DNA of 64,000 bases from Paludibacteraceae bacterium. GTDB lineage: Bacteria > Bacteroidota > Bacteroidia > Bacteroidales > Paludibacteraceae. Made by a program: the position numbers and the translations under genes. Of this stretch, positions 17,411-26,507 are shown in pieces (the stretch's first letter is position 1; the number at the start of each line of letters is the position of its first letter). The notes under the pieces are model-generated. The model made no database searches. It had not been told where the DNA came from and saw only the letters and a list, made by a program, of their open reading frames with translations. The stretch lies in assembly GCA_023227695.1 (NCBI GenBank), contig JALNVE010000002.1, positions 21,193 through 85,192 of the forward strand, written 5' to 3'.

Positions 17411-18232
17411 CTACTTGACAGTTTCATACTCAAACCGCATATCTGTTATAATTCCGTCTATGCGAGGAAAATAATATTGAGAACCTAAACAGTAGACATT
17501 AAGATTTTCATTATGCCATTCGGATCTCGAATGTGTGTGACCGCACAACCAAAGAAATTCATTTCGGGGATTGTTTTTGGAAAAGTCGGCGATAAATAGA
17601 CCTGCTTCATGCCAGATATAAAATGGACTAGCATCTGAACCCTTAACAACTTCCATACAGCCGAAAGGTAATGGATGACTCGTAATAATGATGTTTTTAT
17701 ATTTCTTCACCGCTTCTGAAAGAATTTCTTTGAGATCTTTCAACGCGTCTGATGCTCTCTTTTGAAAGGATTTAATAACTTCCTGACGTGATTTTTTAAT
17801 CAGGCTCAGATTTTCGATATATCGAAAATCATTCATTAACATGTTTAAATATGTCCCTTCCGGGATGATTTTCGCGTCATACCAGCTATCCACACCGATT
17901 AGACACGTTTCTTCATCAAGACGTATTGGACTAGATTCTGACAAATAAACAAGATTAGGAAAGTTCTTAACAGACAGATGAATTATTTCATCTGTCCTTT
18001 CAAAACTACTATGATAATAATCATGATTGCCTGTGATGAAATAAACAGGAAACCCATTACAAGCTTCAGAAAGATCTTTTAGATTTGATTCTAAACTTCG
18101 TCCATCTCCGATATCACCCGTAATAATGATCGGACACTTTGCCTTTCGTATGGAATTAAAAAATTTTCTCCTGACCCCATTATTTATGTCGAAATTCAAG
18201 TGGATGTCAGACATAGCTAAAATTTTAAACAT
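17411..18232 (-). CDS. Calcineurin-like metallophosphoesterase
   Basis: 273 residues from ATG 18232, chosen for the Shine-Dalgarno GAGGT and because the family begins with the first metal motif. All motifs are visible: MSDIHLN (D-x-H), ITGDIGDG, ITGNHDYYH, SHPLPFG and CGHTHSRS. These bind two metal ions and hydrolyse phosphoesters; substrates range from nucleotides to proteins. Whether it attacks host or phage nucleotides cannot be told. It ends in TAG with TAA four codons further. It lies alone in a unit below the SleB gene. Confidence 0.88.
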   Translation of the reverse strand: MFKILAMSDIHLNFDINNGVRRKFFNSIRKAKCPIIITGDIGDGRSLESNLKDLSEACNGFPVYFITGNHDYYHSSFERTDEIIHLSVKNFPNLVYLSESSPIRLDEETCLIGVDSWYDAKIIPEGTYLNMLMNDFRYIENLSLIKKSRQEVIKSFQKRASDALKDLKEILSEAVKKYKNIIITSHPLPFGCMEVVKGSDASPFYIWHEAGLFIADFSKNNPRNEFLWLCGHTHSRSEWHNENLNVYCLGSQYYFPRIDGIITDMRFEYETVK

Positions 18233-18392
18233 ATTTACCTCATTTAAAGCGTAGAAAACATTTACATTTAGGGACAGAATTTCCATCCCTAAAACGTTCA
18301 TCCGAATTTCGGCATTAGGAATCAATATTTATCAAGGAATCTGATAATCAGTATAGATAATGAATTGTTTTTTTTAAAAACAAGATTAATCT

Positions 18393-18815
18393 TTACGGAT
18401 TTAGAAACGCATGGTTTCCGATAATCATCTTTTTTCTTCCATTTGACCATCTCGGTTTGCATTTTTTGAATGCATAGTAGTGGGTATATCCATGTGTTTT
18501 ATTAAAGCATCCTTCTGACATTTCTTTCGCGACTTTCATACAGATTTCCCATGACTTCCCTTTACCAGTCTTTAAATCTTTTTTCCCGTTCCAACAACTG
18601 AACTGAAATTTTTGTTTAACTACACTTGAAAGAGCATCTGGCGTAATTTTCCCTTTTTGCTCAGCCCTATTGATAATAATACTTGCAACGGCACGAATGC
18701 CGATTTCTCCCTCTCCACATGCTTCATGGTATAAGGTTTTCGCTAAATCATCAACCGGAGCAGAACAAGCGTTCGAAAAAGACAAAAGAAGAGCAAACAT
18801 GATTTTCTTCAACAT
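18393..18815 (-). CDS. SleB-type cell wall hydrolase with signal peptide
   Basis: 140 residues from ATG 18815, chosen for AAGGA and the signal peptide directly behind it (MLKKIMFALLLSFSNACSA). The mature part begins with AKTLYHEACGEGEIG, the hallmark of the SleB/cell-wall-hydrolase 2 family with its catalytic Glu, and continues with VASIIINRA and FSCWNGKKD, typical of the fold. The enzyme cuts peptidoglycan, so this is the probable endolysin, exported by the host machinery. A consensus promoter lies 35 bases upstream. Confidence 0.85.
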   Translation of the reverse strand: MLKKIMFALLLSFSNACSAPVDDLAKTLYHEACGEGEIGIRAVASIIINRAEQKGKITPDALSSVVKQKFQFSCWNGKKDLKTGKGKSWEICMKVAKEMSEGCFNKTHGYTHYYAFKKCKPRWSNGRKKMIIGNHAFLNP

Positions 18816-18849
18816 GACAAAATCCTTTTTTTCTTTAGTTATGTTGAAT

Positions 18850-18878
18850 ACTTTATCATTATTCTTATTCTTTGTCAA
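18850..18878 (-). promoter_or_regulatory. Sigma-70-type promoter for the SleB gene
   Basis: On the minus strand TTGACA (18878-18873), 17 bases, then TAAAGT (18855-18850), 35 bases before ATG 18815. The -35 is perfect, the -10 is 4 of 6. Confidence 0.6.
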
Positions 18879-18897
18879 CAGAACATCTGTTTTTCTT

Positions 18898-20175
18898 TTA
18901 AATTTTAGACTGATAATATTCTGAGAACATCGACGTAATCCTTTCATCTTTTAACCAAGAAAAACAGGTTAAAAGGTTATTGCTCTTGTTCATTTCCAAA
19001 AGTATGGACATAACAATATCTATTGGAATCCCGTAATCAAAAAGAAAAGAATAAAAATTATCCGCCCGTTCTTGTGTAAATTTAATTTTTTCAGAAATTA
19101 TAGCAGATAACAATCTGTATGAAATAATACTGATGATATCCAAACGAAGAACTTCTTTAGATATCAGTTTCTTTATCTTTTCCTTTGAAAATTCAGGGGC
19201 TGTAAGAATATCTTCAGGACTAAGGAAAACGCGTTCCCCTGAAAGCATATATGTCGCGAAAGAATCAGTAAATTCATTGTCCAAGAGCATATTCATTATG
19301 TTTTTGATATTTTTGATGTTTTCTCTCGATTCCATCATAACATTCAGATCAATCCCGCTTGATTGAATCATTCGGAAAGCTTCTGTGATTGTTCTTGGAT
19401 TCGTTAGAAGCTTTCCGAACATCATTTCCGGATAATATGCGCAAAATCCCAATACGTTTTTATCCAACCCTTCCTCATCCGCCCAATTTATCCATTCCTT
19501 GATATCAAAACCGAATGTCACATGCCGCATTCTTGTAAGAATGGCAGGATCTAATTCCGTAACCTGATAGTCCTGTTGTCCTGGATTCGCTGTAAGAACG
19601 ATATGACAGCCTTTTGGAAGTTTCCATCCTATCGTAGAATAGGTTTGGAAGAGAGGCATGCATGCTTTTAAAACGCGTAGATTGGCCCTATTGAAATCAT
19701 CGACAAGAATAATCGTCGGCTGGCAATATCCTTTTTCATCTGGTTCAGGCACCCATTCCGGTACCGCAGTAAACTGTTTTACTCCCCGATCTTGACAAAC
19801 TGAATATCCGAGTTTTTCCGTATAAAGTCCGATACAGGATTCCGGCACCCACTTTTCTTCTTTTCCTTTCCTAACACAGAGATGCCTATCTGGCATGCCG
19901 ATAATATCACCCACTTCTTCTATATCCGCAAGAGGAATATATATGATTTTAAATCCGGAATAATCTTTTCCCCGATACTTTATTCTTTCTGTTTCCAAAC
20001 ATCTGACAAGACTTGTTTTACCGATTCCAGCACGACCCCAAATGACTGTGGAAAATCTTTCTCCAGGTCTTTTTTCTTCCGCTTCCGTATCTGAAACAAA
20101 AGCCTGTAATAGTTTTTCCGTGATTCCCTTAAGAGACAAAACCGGCCCGTAACACCCTTCATAATTTTCTTCCAT
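18898..20175 (-). CDS. MoxR-type AAA ATPase
   Basis: 425 residues. Walker A WGRAGIGKTS (about 46-55), Walker B IILVDDFNRA (about 152-161) and sensor I IVLTANPGQQDY followed by LDPAILTRMRHV (arginine finger region). This is the MoxR/CbbQ layout; such ATPases remodel or activate targets together with vWA-domain partners. A DUF2201 vWA protein (13447-14595) is in the same strand block and is the likely partner. It lies next to a Rad50-like ATPase half (stop at 20189). Confidence 0.82.
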   Translation of the reverse strand: MEENYEGCYGPVLSLKGITEKLLQAFVSDTEAEEKRPGERFSTVIWGRAGIGKTSLVRCLETERIKYRGKDYSGFKIIYIPLADIEEVGDIIGMPDRHLCVRKGKEEKWVPESCIGLYTEKLGYSVCQDRGVKQFTAVPEWVPEPDEKGYCQPTIILVDDFNRANLRVLKACMPLFQTYSTIGWKLPKGCHIVLTANPGQQDYQVTELDPAILTRMRHVTFGFDIKEWINWADEEGLDKNVLGFCAYYPEMMFGKLLTNPRTITEAFRMIQSSGIDLNVMMESRENIKNIKNIMNMLLDNEFTDSFATYMLSGERVFLSPEDILTAPEFSKEKIKKLISKEVLRLDIISIISYRLLSAIISEKIKFTQERADNFYSFLFDYGIPIDIVMSILLEMNKSNNLLTCFSWLKDERITSMFSEYYQSKI

Positions 20176-20188
20176 ATTTCATCCTTTC

Positions 20189-20797
20189 CTATTTCAAATA
20201 GACTTTCCCGTTCCTGTTTTCTAGAAAAAATCCTCTTTCCGCCTGCTGTAAAATGCTTTCGTTATGACTAAGCATAATAATCTGCATTTCCATTTTTTCA
20301 CAAAGACCGCGTAAAAACATTCCCACATTCTCCGCAATTTCGGAATCCACATGTTTATAGGCTTCGTCAAGAAACAGAATATCCCCGATATCCTGACTTC
20401 CTTTTAAAATAAGAGCCCGAAGAGGAATACATATACTGTCCGAAATCCCCCCTCCGTGACCGCTGATATCTCTTTTTACTTCATAATCCCCGTATGTCTT
20501 TTTGACTTCTATCTCTAAACAAGAACGATTATTCTTTTCTCCGTAATTTATCAGAAAAGAATACTGGGTTCCGTATAGCGTTCGGAGAACTTCCGTTATA
20601 ACAGCTTCTATCTTTTCTTTATAGATATGACGCTTTTTTAGACTTAATTCTTCTATAGTATGGAAAAGAGTCTTCACTACATTCAGCTTTTCGGCATTCT
20701 TCGAAATGAGTTCTTCTTTTTCTTTTATCTCTTTTTGATAGATTTTGTTTGATCTTCTTCTTTCTTCAATACTTTCCACAAGTTCTTCTTTTGTCAT
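20189..20797 (-). CDS. C-terminal half of a Rad50/SbcC-like ABC ATPase
   Basis: 202 residues. The first 70 residues form a coiled coil. Then comes an ABC-signature-like GHGGGISDSICIPL (about 118), Walker B and D-loop DILFLDEAYKHVD (about 138-150) and the H-loop SHN (about 178). This is the C-lobe of Rad50/SbcC or RecF-type ATPases. The N-lobe with Walker A is absent from this protein and from its neighbours, so it may work with a separate N-lobe elsewhere or be truncated. Directly upstream is a 0.9-kb non-coding region. Stops with TAG. Confidence 0.7.
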   Translation of the reverse strand: MTKEELVESIEERRRSNKIYQKEIKEKEELISKNAEKLNVVKTLFHTIEELSLKKRHIYKEKIEAVITEVLRTLYGTQYSFLINYGEKNNRSCLEIEVKKTYGDYEVKRDISGHGGGISDSICIPLRALILKGSQDIGDILFLDEAYKHVDSEIAENVGMFLRGLCEKMEMQIIMLSHNESILQQAERGFFLENRNGKVYLK

Positions 20798-20829
20798 ATT
20801 TCACCTTTATTCAAAATTCTATAATGTTT

Positions 20830-21735
20830 ATAGAAAACGGGTTTCCCTTTTCTAATGAAAAGGCTTTAAATACCATTACCTAAAAAATATTTTTTATCCT
20901 TAAACAGAAACCGTGAATACCCGGCTTTCTGATCCTGATCATTCAAGTTCACTTCGTTTTCTTTCATGAATCAGGATTCTTTTTATTATTTAAAAACGAT
21001 TTTGATTAAATCACACAGGGGATCAGGGACCATCAAATCGTACGAAGTACATTTGGGGAAATCCCCGTATGTGTGATATCGGTCGGTGAGTTTGAGGGAA
21101 TGAAAGAACAGATTTTCCCCCTTTACAAGGAAGAATAAGTATTATCTGTTTCATTCATTCATTCTATTTACAGGATTCTATATTCACAGTGTTAAGTAAA
21201 TATAGAATCCTGATGTGCTAATCGTATAGGTTGAGAATCGGTATACGCTTTCGCAGACTGAGAATGGAATCTAACCATATCTCTGTATGCCCCTCGTGCA
21301 GCGGGTGTCCCCCACAAACCTACACTAGTCTATTAGGCAGACTAGGCATACCTTCTCCATATCCACACAGATTTTGTTAATCACTGTCGCTGGTCAGAAT
21401 ACCGTTACGGGTAAAAGTCCTATAAATTCACGGGTTTGTGTTCCACCATAAATCCATAGATTATAGAGTTCATTAAGCCAACCGGGTTATCCCTTTTGGC
21501 TCCGCTCCTTCACGCGAAGGCCGTGTTCCAAGTATCTTCACCTTATTATAGGGTCTTGTCCGTGTCTTACATCTTTCTGTTTTCAACAGTGTAGATACGG
21601 TCTTGAATTATGATACGGAAATTCTTTAATGCTTCCTTGGCGTTACGCCCCCGAAACTTATTATCAAGGCTGTCGGGAATCCTTTTCATCACTTTATTTT
21701 AAGACCACTTTATTTTACAAGGTTTTATCCGTTAC
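20830..21735 (-). ncRNA. Candidate large structured RNA
   Basis: No reading frame over 60 codons in about 0.9 kb between two minus-strand genes, yet the stretch is dense in perfect stems: 21171-21184 with 21199-21212 (14 bp); 21011-21017 with 21070-21076, enclosing 21018-21023 with 21061-21066 and 21034-21043 with 21047-21055; 21325-21331 with 21339-21345; 21507-21511 with 21516-21520; 21639-21642 with 21646-21649; a stem in 21560-21600. Known giant phage RNAs (GOLLD, ROOL) have such size and density, but I could not match a consensus. Strand is inferred from the flanking genes; ends are approximate. Confidence 0.55.
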
Positions 21736-21741
21736 AGAATA

Positions 21742-24588
21742 TCACTTGATTGTTTTCCAATAGAAATCGTGTTCTGTTTTTTTATAGTCATCTGTCAAAA
21801 AGCGTATTTTTATCTTTGAGACTAAAGAATCTGAAAGGGAAGGGAAATATGCGAAGAAGACTTTGGTTTTCACGTTTTCTTCAAGAGAAGTCTTTTCCGA
21901 ATACAAAATCATTCCTTTCGGAAGTCTGTTTATATCGGTAATAGAAAAGGAAGACATTGTCAAAGGAACAGAATCTGATGTCAGGGAAAAAGTAAAAGGT
22001 CTTAACATCCTTGTGGAAATGAAATCACCGAGTTTTAATCCGGAAATATTCGTATAGCTGTGAAAGAAAAAGATGTTTGTTCCTGAAACCGCTGTAAAAA
22101 CATATCCGTTGGTAGAAGAAAGACCGGAAATGTCGGTAGTCAATTCAGAATCTTTCTTTATATAGATATTTGAAATTGAACAAGACGTAAAAACGTTTGA
22201 ATTTTCTGAAAACCCCGAAAAGAAATAAGGAGGTTTCATATCTTCTTCCAAATCATATCTTATGGAAAGAGAAGCATTGGAATTTCCTCTGTTCGAAATC
22301 ACGATATTGTCGATACCGAAACTTTCAGGAGATTGCATGAAAAGTCTTTTCCCTCCAGAAGAAAATGTCTCTGAATATGAATTATAAACCCTGGTTGTAG
22401 GAGAAGATTTGTTTCCCGACTTAAAAAAGTAGGAAAAGTTTAGACACGGAGGAATATTCGTAATGACGGCTTCATTTTCCGCACTCCAGTGTATGTCATT
22501 CAATTTGTGTTCCGTATACATATTCAAATTAGATTCACAGATGAATAAACTAATATCAGACTGTTGGGAAAAGGGTTCACGATAGAGATAAAGATTATAA
22601 GGGGGAGGATGATGCATGTTTGTTCTGCAAAAGGTATAAACATTATCATTGGTTGTGTTGATAACCCATCCATAAAAATCAGTAGAAACCCCACTGGGGG
22701 AGGTCAGCCTTCCTCTATAATGATAATTCCCATTGGTATCAGATGAAGAATATCGATTAGAATCTTTTTCCAATTGAATGATGCTTGATTCTTTGAATTT
22801 GAATGCTTCTGCTGTTTTGACCAAACCGAGAGGATATGATTTAAAGGAAAGTCCGTTTGAAACACTAATTTCATCTGGATAAGGATGAAGGGTTGATTGA
22901 CCAGGAAACAGAACAGAAGCAGGATCTCCGAAAAGGGCATTGGAATAGAATATAAAATGAAGATATCCAAGTTGAAGAGAAAAATATCCAACCATCCTCT
23001 CTTTTGAATCAGTATATACGTCTCCCAGGAGATGGCTGGTTTCTCTTAGCATATCATCAAAAAACAGGCGCATAAGGAAAACGCTATAATACGGATTGTT
23101 GTTGCTATACCACCCGTCCCTTTGGTTGACGACGGCGGCCCATATTCCGTTGCTAGAAGAAAGCATCGCTTCTGTCCAGCATTTTAATCCGGTCGTTTCA
23201 GCCTTGTCAAAACCACCTATAGAACAGGCAACGCTATAAAAAAGAAAAGTAACGGAATTTGTGATTTCTTCCGGAATGAAATTATAATTATCTATACCAT
23301 AACAGGATCTATCAGCACCGTGTCCGATATGAGTTATGAGAGAATATCCTGAATTAAAATGTTTTTTGCCGGTATTTTGATCAACGATATTGGTAAAAAA
23401 TGTGTCATAACTTATTTTATTCCCGAACCTATTGGTAACACCCATCGAATTGAAAGTTAATGTCTGATTAGGAAACAGGAAAAGAATATTGTTAGAGCTG
23501 CTTATTCCCTTTTGAATTTCTTCCCCGCAAAACATAAATTTCTCATCTTTTAGGCTTTCTTCCCTTTGAATTGTTTTTCTTATCATATTCTCAGCGTCTT
23601 GTTTTTCCCATGCGGGGAGTCTCCCGATTTTAATTTCAGAGTAACAATCTATAAAATTGCCGTTTTCTCCGTCATTCTCTTCTCCGTAAATCCCGTTTTG
23701 GTTATTGTCAAAATCTCCATCTAGGTTTCCGTAATATCCTTGGTCTTGAGGCATATAAAGCGTTCCTATAAAACCGGAATAGAGAAACATCCTGACTGGC
23801 ACTTGTTTTGTTCCTCCGAGGATAAGAAGATACCGAGTTCCCCAATTTAAATAAGCGTCTTTGCAGAATTCTCGGATTTTCATTTGACCGTCAGTCCCAA
23901 TATAATTATTATATATCCAGTCCACAGTAACGAGGTTTGTGGAAAACCCTTTTGAATGGCGATATTCTAATAAAGATTGAGGGCTGTATTCTGAATCGGC
24001 ATATACCAGGCTTGATGTCGTTAGGATAACGTATTCATGGTTACCTCTTTCAAGCATCGAAACAGGAGGAGAAATTGACTTTGAAACAGGACTAGAAAAC
24101 GTTTTTATCGTAAACCTAACTGAATCGAAATGAATATATTCAAGTTTTGAACGAGAATAAGAACACGGGGAAAACTTAAAAAGGAGATAATTAGTACCGT
24201 TTTTCCTTTGTTCTGTCCAGAAAACGGGTTTTTGAACAGGATATTCTGCATCAAAGATACCGTTAGTAAAAGAAGACGTTCCTGTCCTGAAATCATTATA
24301 CGGGATTTCAGCCGTTTCTATCAAACCAGAGAGTTTGTATTTATGACTGGTTAAAACTTCAAAATCTATAGAGTCAACCATTTCTTCTGATTTCAACACC
24401 TCTCGGAAAACGATAGTCGGCAAAATCGGCAATCCAGGTTCAGGGATATTGATACAGTTTTTGACATTGACTGAAACCGTATCCCCGAATGTTTTAAAAT
24501 CCGGCGGTTGAAATTTTTCTTCCCAATTTTTTTCTAAAGCAGAAGAAAAAAGAGGCAAAAAAAACAGAAGACTAATAAGAATATTCAA
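21742..24588 (-). CDS. Gingipain-like cysteine protease (peptidase C25 type), secreted
   Basis: 948 residues. Signal peptide MNILISLLFFLPLFSSALE. The catalytic region holds THIGHGADRSCYG (His, about residue 415) and FLFYSVACSIGGFDK (Cys, about 452), the C25 gingipain pair, preceded by the family-typical RYLLILGGTKQVPV. Residues about 600-948 are beta-rich adhesion-like domains. The start is TTG 24588 with the Shine-Dalgarno GGAGAGG, overlapping the preceding gene by 17 bases. Such proteases are usual in Bacteroidetes and PVC-type bacteria but odd in phages; a role in surface degradation or receptor processing is possible. Confidence 0.82.
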   Translation of the reverse strand: MNILISLLFFLPLFSSALEKNWEEKFQPPDFKTFGDTVSVNVKNCINIPEPGLPILPTIVFREVLKSEEMVDSIDFEVLTSHKYKLSGLIETAEIPYNDFRTGTSSFTNGIFDAEYPVQKPVFWTEQRKNGTNYLLFKFSPCSYSRSKLEYIHFDSVRFTIKTFSSPVSKSISPPVSMLERGNHEYVILTTSSLVYADSEYSPQSLLEYRHSKGFSTNLVTVDWIYNNYIGTDGQMKIREFCKDAYLNWGTRYLLILGGTKQVPVRMFLYSGFIGTLYMPQDQGYYGNLDGDFDNNQNGIYGEENDGENGNFIDCYSEIKIGRLPAWEKQDAENMIRKTIQREESLKDEKFMFCGEEIQKGISSSNNILFLFPNQTLTFNSMGVTNRFGNKISYDTFFTNIVDQNTGKKHFNSGYSLITHIGHGADRSCYGIDNYNFIPEEITNSVTFLFYSVACSIGGFDKAETTGLKCWTEAMLSSSNGIWAAVVNQRDGWYSNNNPYYSVFLMRLFFDDMLRETSHLLGDVYTDSKERMVGYFSLQLGYLHFIFYSNALFGDPASVLFPGQSTLHPYPDEISVSNGLSFKSYPLGLVKTAEAFKFKESSIIQLEKDSNRYSSSDTNGNYHYRGRLTSPSGVSTDFYGWVINTTNDNVYTFCRTNMHHPPPYNLYLYREPFSQQSDISLFICESNLNMYTEHKLNDIHWSAENEAVITNIPPCLNFSYFFKSGNKSSPTTRVYNSYSETFSSGGKRLFMQSPESFGIDNIVISNRGNSNASLSIRYDLEEDMKPPYFFSGFSENSNVFTSCSISNIYIKKDSELTTDISGLSSTNGYVFTAVSGTNIFFFHSYTNISGLKLGDFISTRMLRPFTFSLTSDSVPLTMSSFSITDINRLPKGMILYSEKTSLEENVKTKVFFAYFPSLSDSLVSKIKIRFLTDDYKKTEHDFYWKTIK

Positions 24589-25339
24589 GCCAACCTCTCC
24601 AGTTTTGTCCGTCTAAAGATTCGAATCCCAGAACATAGGTAGTTCCTTGACTGTCTAATTCTGGGATTTCACCATATACCCAAGTGATATTCGGAAAAAA
24701 GGTGACGGTTCCGCTTCCTTTTATCAGATGGAGATGGAAACTTGAAAATTTCCCTTCAACGGTTTCGGGGATTTCAAATGAAACATTATGATTCATATTT
24801 GAGACGCAATAGACAGCATTGGAAGAAAGGATAATTTTATTCGTGTATAAGACGTTCGGCAAAACATATTGATAGCTGTTGGTCGTAGAAACGGCTCCGA
24901 TCAATTCTGAAGTGACGAAATGAGCATTCGTTTCAGAAACGTGACGGGAAAAAGAAGAATTGATTTCAGAAACCGCTTGTTCAAAAGTTTGATCGTCGAT
25001 GAATTTACAGATGATGTTCGTCTGTACAATCGGGATTCCTTCTATTATAACCGTTTCTGTTCCGAAAAGAGTCAAATTGGTTGTAGAAAATCTCGTGTCT
25101 ATCCTTAAAAAGAGATTAGTCAGATTGTCTGTAAGAACCTGTGAATAACCTCTATCCATATAAGAAACGAACCCTCCGTTAAGCATTTCTTGTAGGTTTG
25201 ATCTGCTTTCCAAGCTTAATATTCTAGAATTGAAACTATTAATAGCCAAGACGACATCTAATGTTTCTGATTTTGAATGGAACGGGGAAAAGGAAAGGAT
25301 TACGAAAAAGATAAGTGATTTTAGCGTGGATTGATTCAT
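24572..25339 (-). CDS. Secreted hypothetical protein upstream of the C25 protease
   Basis: 255 residues from ATG 25339, Shine-Dalgarno GAGGT. Signal peptide at residues 5-25 (LIFFVILSFSPFHSKS). The remainder is Ser/Thr/Asn-rich with many beta strands and no recognised domain; the 'TNLTLFGTETVIIEG' style resembles surface proteins of PVC-type bacteria. It is translationally linked to the C25 gene, whose TTG start overlaps its end. It may be a partner or inhibitor. Ends in TAG. Confidence 0.65.
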   Translation of the reverse strand: MNQSTLKSLIFFVILSFSPFHSKSETLDVVLAINSFNSRILSLESRSNLQEMLNGGFVSYMDRGYSQVLTDNLTNLFLRIDTRFSTTNLTLFGTETVIIEGIPIVQTNIICKFIDDQTFEQAVSEINSSFSRHVSETNAHFVTSELIGAVSTTNSYQYVLPNVLYTNKIILSSNAVYCVSNMNHNVSFEIPETVEGKFSSFHLHLIKGSGTVTFFPNITWVYGEIPELDSQGTTYVLGFESLDGQNWRGWLEYSY

Positions 25340-25392
25340 TTTTTTTACCTCAGATATGTAGATTCTATCAAAAAAAGACAACTTTACTATAT

Positions 25393-25421
25393 TGACAAAT
25401 GTGACAAGAAAAGGTATATTG
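25393..25421 (+). promoter_or_regulatory. Sigma-70 promoter opening the right arm
   Basis: TTGACA (25393-25398), 17 bases, TATATT (25416-25421), 30 bases before ATG 25451. It lies in the divergent gap between the left (minus) and right (plus) blocks and starts the RNA-repair and ATPase genes. Confidence 0.75.
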
Positions 25422-25450
25422 TTTATTGATTATTTTGAAAGGGGAAAAAG

Positions 25451-26506
25451 ATGACTTATTATGATGCTCTACTAAACTGTTTTTTCAAGGGGATTACCGG
25501 AAGCCGGGCTTATGGCACGAATTTACCGACCAGTGATACGGACTACCGTGGAGTGTTTATCCTTCCGACATCTGAGAGGATCGGATTGTTTGATCTCCCG
25601 AATGAAACCGTAAATCCAGAAGAGAAAGATGACAAACTGTATGAGTTGAAAAAGTTTTTCGATCTTGCGATTAAAGCAACTCCGAATATCATCGAACTTC
25701 TGTGGTTGCCTCCTGATTGTATTATCAAGACCTCTAATGAATGGGAGAACATCCTAGCCAATCGCAACATGTTTATTACAAAGAAGGCGGTGTTCACCCA
25801 TAGCTGTTATGCCATTTCCCAATTGAAAAAGGCAAGAGGTCAGAATAAACTTATCAACAACCCGATGCCTGTAGAGAAGCCGTCCCGTTTGGATTTCTGC
25901 TGGGTTTCCGTCAAAGAAGGCAGCAAGACAGTTACAATTCCGATTTCTGAAACAGACATTGATCTTTCAACGTGTAGGGCGACGGCGATTCCACATCTTA
26001 CTAACTGCTACAACATCTTTCCAAACGGGAAAGGAGTCTTCAAAGGGGATATGTTGGTTTTTGAGAGCGTTCCCAAGAAAGAAGAGGACACCTGTTTGGG
26101 AATGTTGACCTATCAGGAAGACGGGTTTAAGTCAGCTTTGACCAAGTGGAAGGAATATTGGGATTGGATGAAGAACAGAAATCCTGATAGGTGGAAAAAT
26201 CAAGAAAAAGGTCTTGATTTTGACGAAAAGAATATTTTACATTTGATCAGAATCCTGATGTCTGCAAAGAACATCGTGGATAACCGTGAACCGATTGTCA
26301 GATTTCAAGGCAAGGATTTGGAATTCCTTCGAAAGATAAGAGAGGGATATTTCACTTATGAAGAATTGATGGATGTCGCGAATCCTCTTTCTGATTATAT
26401 CGAAGGGAAGATGAACGGTGTAATTGACCTTCCGGATTCATGCAATATGAAGAAGGTAAACCGTCTTTTCATGGACACAATCACTTCGTGGGAAAGGAAC
26501 AAGTAA
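25451..26506 (+). CDS. RlaP-type nucleotidyltransferase
   Basis: 351 residues. The N-terminus has GITGSRAYGTNLPTSDTDYR (residues 13-32), the pol-beta nucleotidyltransferase pattern GSxAxG...S/TDxDxxG with the two catalytic Asp. The remainder fits the RlaP family (RNA repair-associated pol-beta-type enzyme). Families like this are often found near RNA ligases; an RNA ligase is at 31559 and RtcB at 47663 here. Strong Shine-Dalgarno GGGG before ATG. First gene of the plus-strand block. Confidence 0.8.
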   Translation: MTYYDALLNCFFKGITGSRAYGTNLPTSDTDYRGVFILPTSERIGLFDLPNETVNPEEKDDKLYELKKFFDLAIKATPNIIELLWLPPDCIIKTSNEWENILANRNMFITKKAVFTHSCYAISQLKKARGQNKLINNPMPVEKPSRLDFCWVSVKEGSKTVTIPISETDIDLSTCRATAIPHLTNCYNIFPNGKGVFKGDMLVFESVPKKEEDTCLGMLTYQEDGFKSALTKWKEYWDWMKNRNPDRWKNQEKGLDFDEKNILHLIRILMSAKNIVDNREPIVRFQGKDLEFLRKIREGYFTYEELMDVANPLSDYIEGKMNGVIDLPDSCNMKKVNRLFMDTITSWERNK

Positions 26507-26507
26507 A

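Noticed and set aside
20830..21735. Group I or group II intron in the non-coding gap
   Set aside because: No interrupted gene on both sides, no intron-coded protein, and no domain V-like or group I core I could recognise by eye. A stand-alone RNA fits better.
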